A stretch of DNA of 6,029 bases. It comes from Candidatus Sabulitectum sp. (GTDB lineage: Bacteria > Fermentibacterota > Fermentibacteria > Fermentibacterales > JCC-6). The notes beneath the pieces were generated by a model. The model saw only the letters and a list, made by a program, of their open reading frames with translations. It was not told the origin of the DNA and made no database searches. The stretch spans positions 1 through 6,029 of the forward strand of contig JAOZLN010000162.1 in assembly GCA_029934845.1 (NCBI GenBank), read 5' to 3'. The translations under genes were made by a program, and so were the position numbers. This document shows positions 4,587-6,029 of this stretch, piece by piece (within the stretch, counting starts at the first letter, position 1; each line of letters starts with the position of its first letter).

Positions 4587-5411
4587 ATGAAAATATCTTC
4601 TATTCTAGGTATTTCCGGATGCAGAAATAAACTGTCTGCTTCAACCAAAGAAGAATCTCTTGAAATAATGGCAGAACTTCTTTCCGGAAACAAAGCAGCA
4701 GGAACAGTAACTTCTGATTCTCTTCTGGCTGGAATGCTCCAGAGGGAAGAGCTTGGCTCAACCGGCATGGGGGACGGAATTGCAATTCCACACTGTCGGC
4801 TTGAGGGTATGAAAAACTTCGCTCTGGCGCTGACTGTGTGTGATAAAGGTATTGCATGGGATTCCATCGACGGACGCAGTGTTCATATAATCTGCGCAAT
4901 TGCAGGGCCGGTTGATGGAACAGACGAGCACCTCAGACTTCTGGCAGGTGCAGCCAGGGTACTGAGCAACAGCAAAGCAAGATATGAGCTCTTGAACAGC
5001 AAGACTGATTTTGCCATGCGGGAAACATTTCTTTATCACTTATCTCCTGTTACCTCCCAGCACAGTAAAGAAAGCAGAAAAAGACTGTTGTTGATGGTTC
5101 TTCAGGAGGAAAAAGTATATAATGATGTGATGGAATTATTCCTGGAAATGGGTGTGGAAGGAGCAGTAACCGTCAACTCGGACATGATGGGTCCAATGTT
5201 GTCCAATGTACCCATATTTGCTGGTTTTATGGACGTTCTCGGACGAAGCAGACCCGACCCCAGACTGCTGCTTACCATGATCACTGAAGAGGAAGTAGAC
5301 AACACAGTCGCAGCGGTGGAAGAAATAACTGGCGACCTTGATAACCACCGGGGAGCCTGTATAATAGTGCTTGATACAATATCAATCAGGGGAAGTCTTG
5401 AGACTTTGTGA
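4587..5411 (+). CDS. PTS EIIA (type 2, fructose/Ntr-like) domain fused to a PII-like regulatory domain
   Basis: The protein has 274 residues. Residues 1-150 form a PTS EIIA type-2 domain: LLAGMLQREELGSTGMGDGIAIPH, with the phospho-accepting His69 in the G-I-A-I-P-H motif, and later AGPVDGTDEHLRLLAGAARVL. Residues 165-272 resemble the PII (GlnB-like) ferredoxin fold: RKRLLLMVLQEEKVYNDVMELFLEMGVEGAVTV, then VPIFAGFMDVLGRSRPDPRLLLTMI and a final VEEITGDLD...GACIIVLD. Lacking EIIB or EIIC neighbours, it is more likely a regulatory phospho-relay or sensor protein than part of sugar uptake. In E. coli EIIA-Ntr controls potassium transport (established), so placement next to an antiporter suggests control of ion exchange (inference). 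The stop is followed 11 nt later by the next start. A shorter start at M28 would remove the domain's first helix, so ATG 4587 is preferred. Confidence 0.85.
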   Translation: MKISSILGISGCRNKLSASTKEESLEIMAELLSGNKAAGTVTSDSLLAGMLQREELGSTGMGDGIAIPHCRLEGMKNFALALTVCDKGIAWDSIDGRSVHIICAIAGPVDGTDEHLRLLAGAARVLSNSKARYELLNSKTDFAMRETFLYHLSPVTSQHSKESRKRLLLMVLQEEKVYNDVMELFLEMGVEGAVTVNSDMMGPMLSNVPIFAGFMDVLGRSRPDPRLLLTMITEEEVDNTVAAVEEITGDLDNHRGACIIVLDTISIRGSLETL

Positions 5412-5422
5412 AAGGATATGAC

Positions 5423-6029
5423 ATGAGCGATCTTTCAACAAAAATGAATGAACTTTTCGGCAGGATAGAACGAAACAATCTCTGGCGGCAGAGACAGTGC
5501 ATTAACCTGATTCCCAGCGAGAACACTCCCAGCCCGCTTGTAAAGATCTGTGAGATCTGCGACCCTGCAGGCAGGTATGCGGAGCACCGCACAATGAAGG
5601 GCAAAGAAGTCTATTTCTATCACGGTACTGACTTCATTAAAGATATCGAGATTGAAGCTCAGGAAGCTCTCTGTGAATACTTTGACTGCAAAGAAGCAGA
5701 GCTGCGCCCTGTAAGCGGACAGATGTCCAACGAGATCGTTTTCAAGGCTGTTACCAAATTTGTAAACAGAAAATCACCTGAGGGTACATTCAGAAAACTG
5801 CATACCGTTATGAACAACGATCTGGGTATGGGCGGTCATCTTTCCAGTCAACCCATGGGTGCTCTGTTCAACTTTGTAGAGATCAATCCCGCAACAGGTA
5901 AAGAAAATTGTGTAAATTTCCCGGTAATGGCCAGCAATCCATACAAGATCGACGAAGAAAAAATGATTGAGCTTCTTGACGAGCACAGACCGGAACTGGT
6001 TGTTTTCGGAAAAAGCATGTTCCTCTATC
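5423..6029 (+). CDS. Serine hydroxymethyltransferase-like PLP enzyme, divergent, N-terminal part (partial at right edge)
   Basis: 202 complete codons are visible before the window ends; SHMT is usually about 410-430 residues, so this is about half. Motifs in order: CINLIPSENTPSPLV (26-40; compare LIASEN in SHMT), RYAEHRTMKGKEVYFYHGTDFIKDIE (51-76; the KRYYGG.EYVD region), ELRPVSGQMSNEIVF (93-107; the HSG..AN cofactor region), GMGGHLSSQPMG (135-146; the GGHLTHG segment) and RPELVVFGKSMFLY (189-202; the KLI..G.S.YPR strand). The PLP lysine lies beyond the edge. Changes such as PSEN for ASEN and a shortened YYGG region mark it as a divergent member, so serine-glycine interconversion is likely but not certain. 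AAGGA (5412-5416) lies 6 nt before the ATG. The gene is 11 nt after the EIIA-PII gene and probably in its operon. An ATG at 5418 is followed at once by a stop and is not the start. Confidence 0.82.
   Translation, partial: MSDLSTKMNELFGRIERNNLWRQRQCINLIPSENTPSPLVKICEICDPAGRYAEHRTMKGKEVYFYHGTDFIKDIEIEAQEALCEYFDCKEAELRPVSGQMSNEIVFKAVTKFVNRKSPEGTFRKLHTVMNNDLGMGGHLSSQPMGALFNFVEINPATGKENCVNFPVMASNPYKIDEEKMIELLDEHRPELVVFGKSMFLY

Noticed and set aside
1..6029. CRISPR array
   Set aside because: No regularly spaced identical repeats; the R0/R1/R2 copies are few, diverged and irregularly spaced.

Overview
The window looks like bacterial DNA: sigma70-type promoters, Shine-Dalgarno sites, tight operons, toxin-antitoxin (TA) modules and an integron-type gene cassette. 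The species cannot be named from this sequence. The left ~3.2 kb is an accessory defence/TA island and the right ~2.7 kb is an ordinary metabolic/transport operon.

Layout. (1) 1-159, minus strand: the start of a HicA-family toxin that runs off the left edge. (2) 160-465: intergenic, holding the hicA promoter, two copies of a decayed repeat and the abiE promoter. (3) 466-3130, plus strand: a type IV AbiE-like pair, an AbiEi-family antitoxin (DUF6088-like) and an AbiEii-family nucleotidyltransferase toxin overlapping by 1 nt. The toxin gene is split. Its first 253 complete codons lie at 1077-1835, and its last 89 codons plus stop lie at 2862-3130. (4) 1837-2861, minus strand: the 1025-bp insert that splits it. 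The insert has the anatomy of an integron gene cassette: a G^TT boundary at each end, complementary core sites, and a terminal attC site folding into a 16-bp stem with two extrahelical bases. It carries its own promoter and a second TA pair, a BrnT-like toxin and a CopG-type ribbon-helix-helix antitoxin. (5) 3131-3341: intergenic, with a third copy of the repeat. (6) 3342-6029, plus strand: a CPA2-type cation:proton antiporter, a PTS EIIA domain fused to a PII-like domain, and a divergent serine hydroxymethyltransferase-like protein cut by the right edge.

Main result. A TA module carried on an integron cassette has landed in the toxin gene of another TA module, in a run of three TA modules within 3.1 kb. 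Joining base 1836 to base 2862 restores one uninterrupted reading frame of 342 codons plus stop, with the AbiEii C-terminal signature directly continuous. The insertion was therefore clean, and both junctions can be read to the base. Insertion silences or truncates the AbiEii toxin but leaves its antitoxin and promoter intact. If an integrase is present elsewhere in the genome, excision would restore the toxin. No integrase, attI site or further cassette is visible here.

How the right-hand genes fit together: antiporter, EIIA-PII and SHMT-like genes are spaced 9 and 11 nt apart with good ribosome-binding sites, so they are probably one transcript. The EIIA-PII protein is the likely sensor or regulator of the antiporter (inference).
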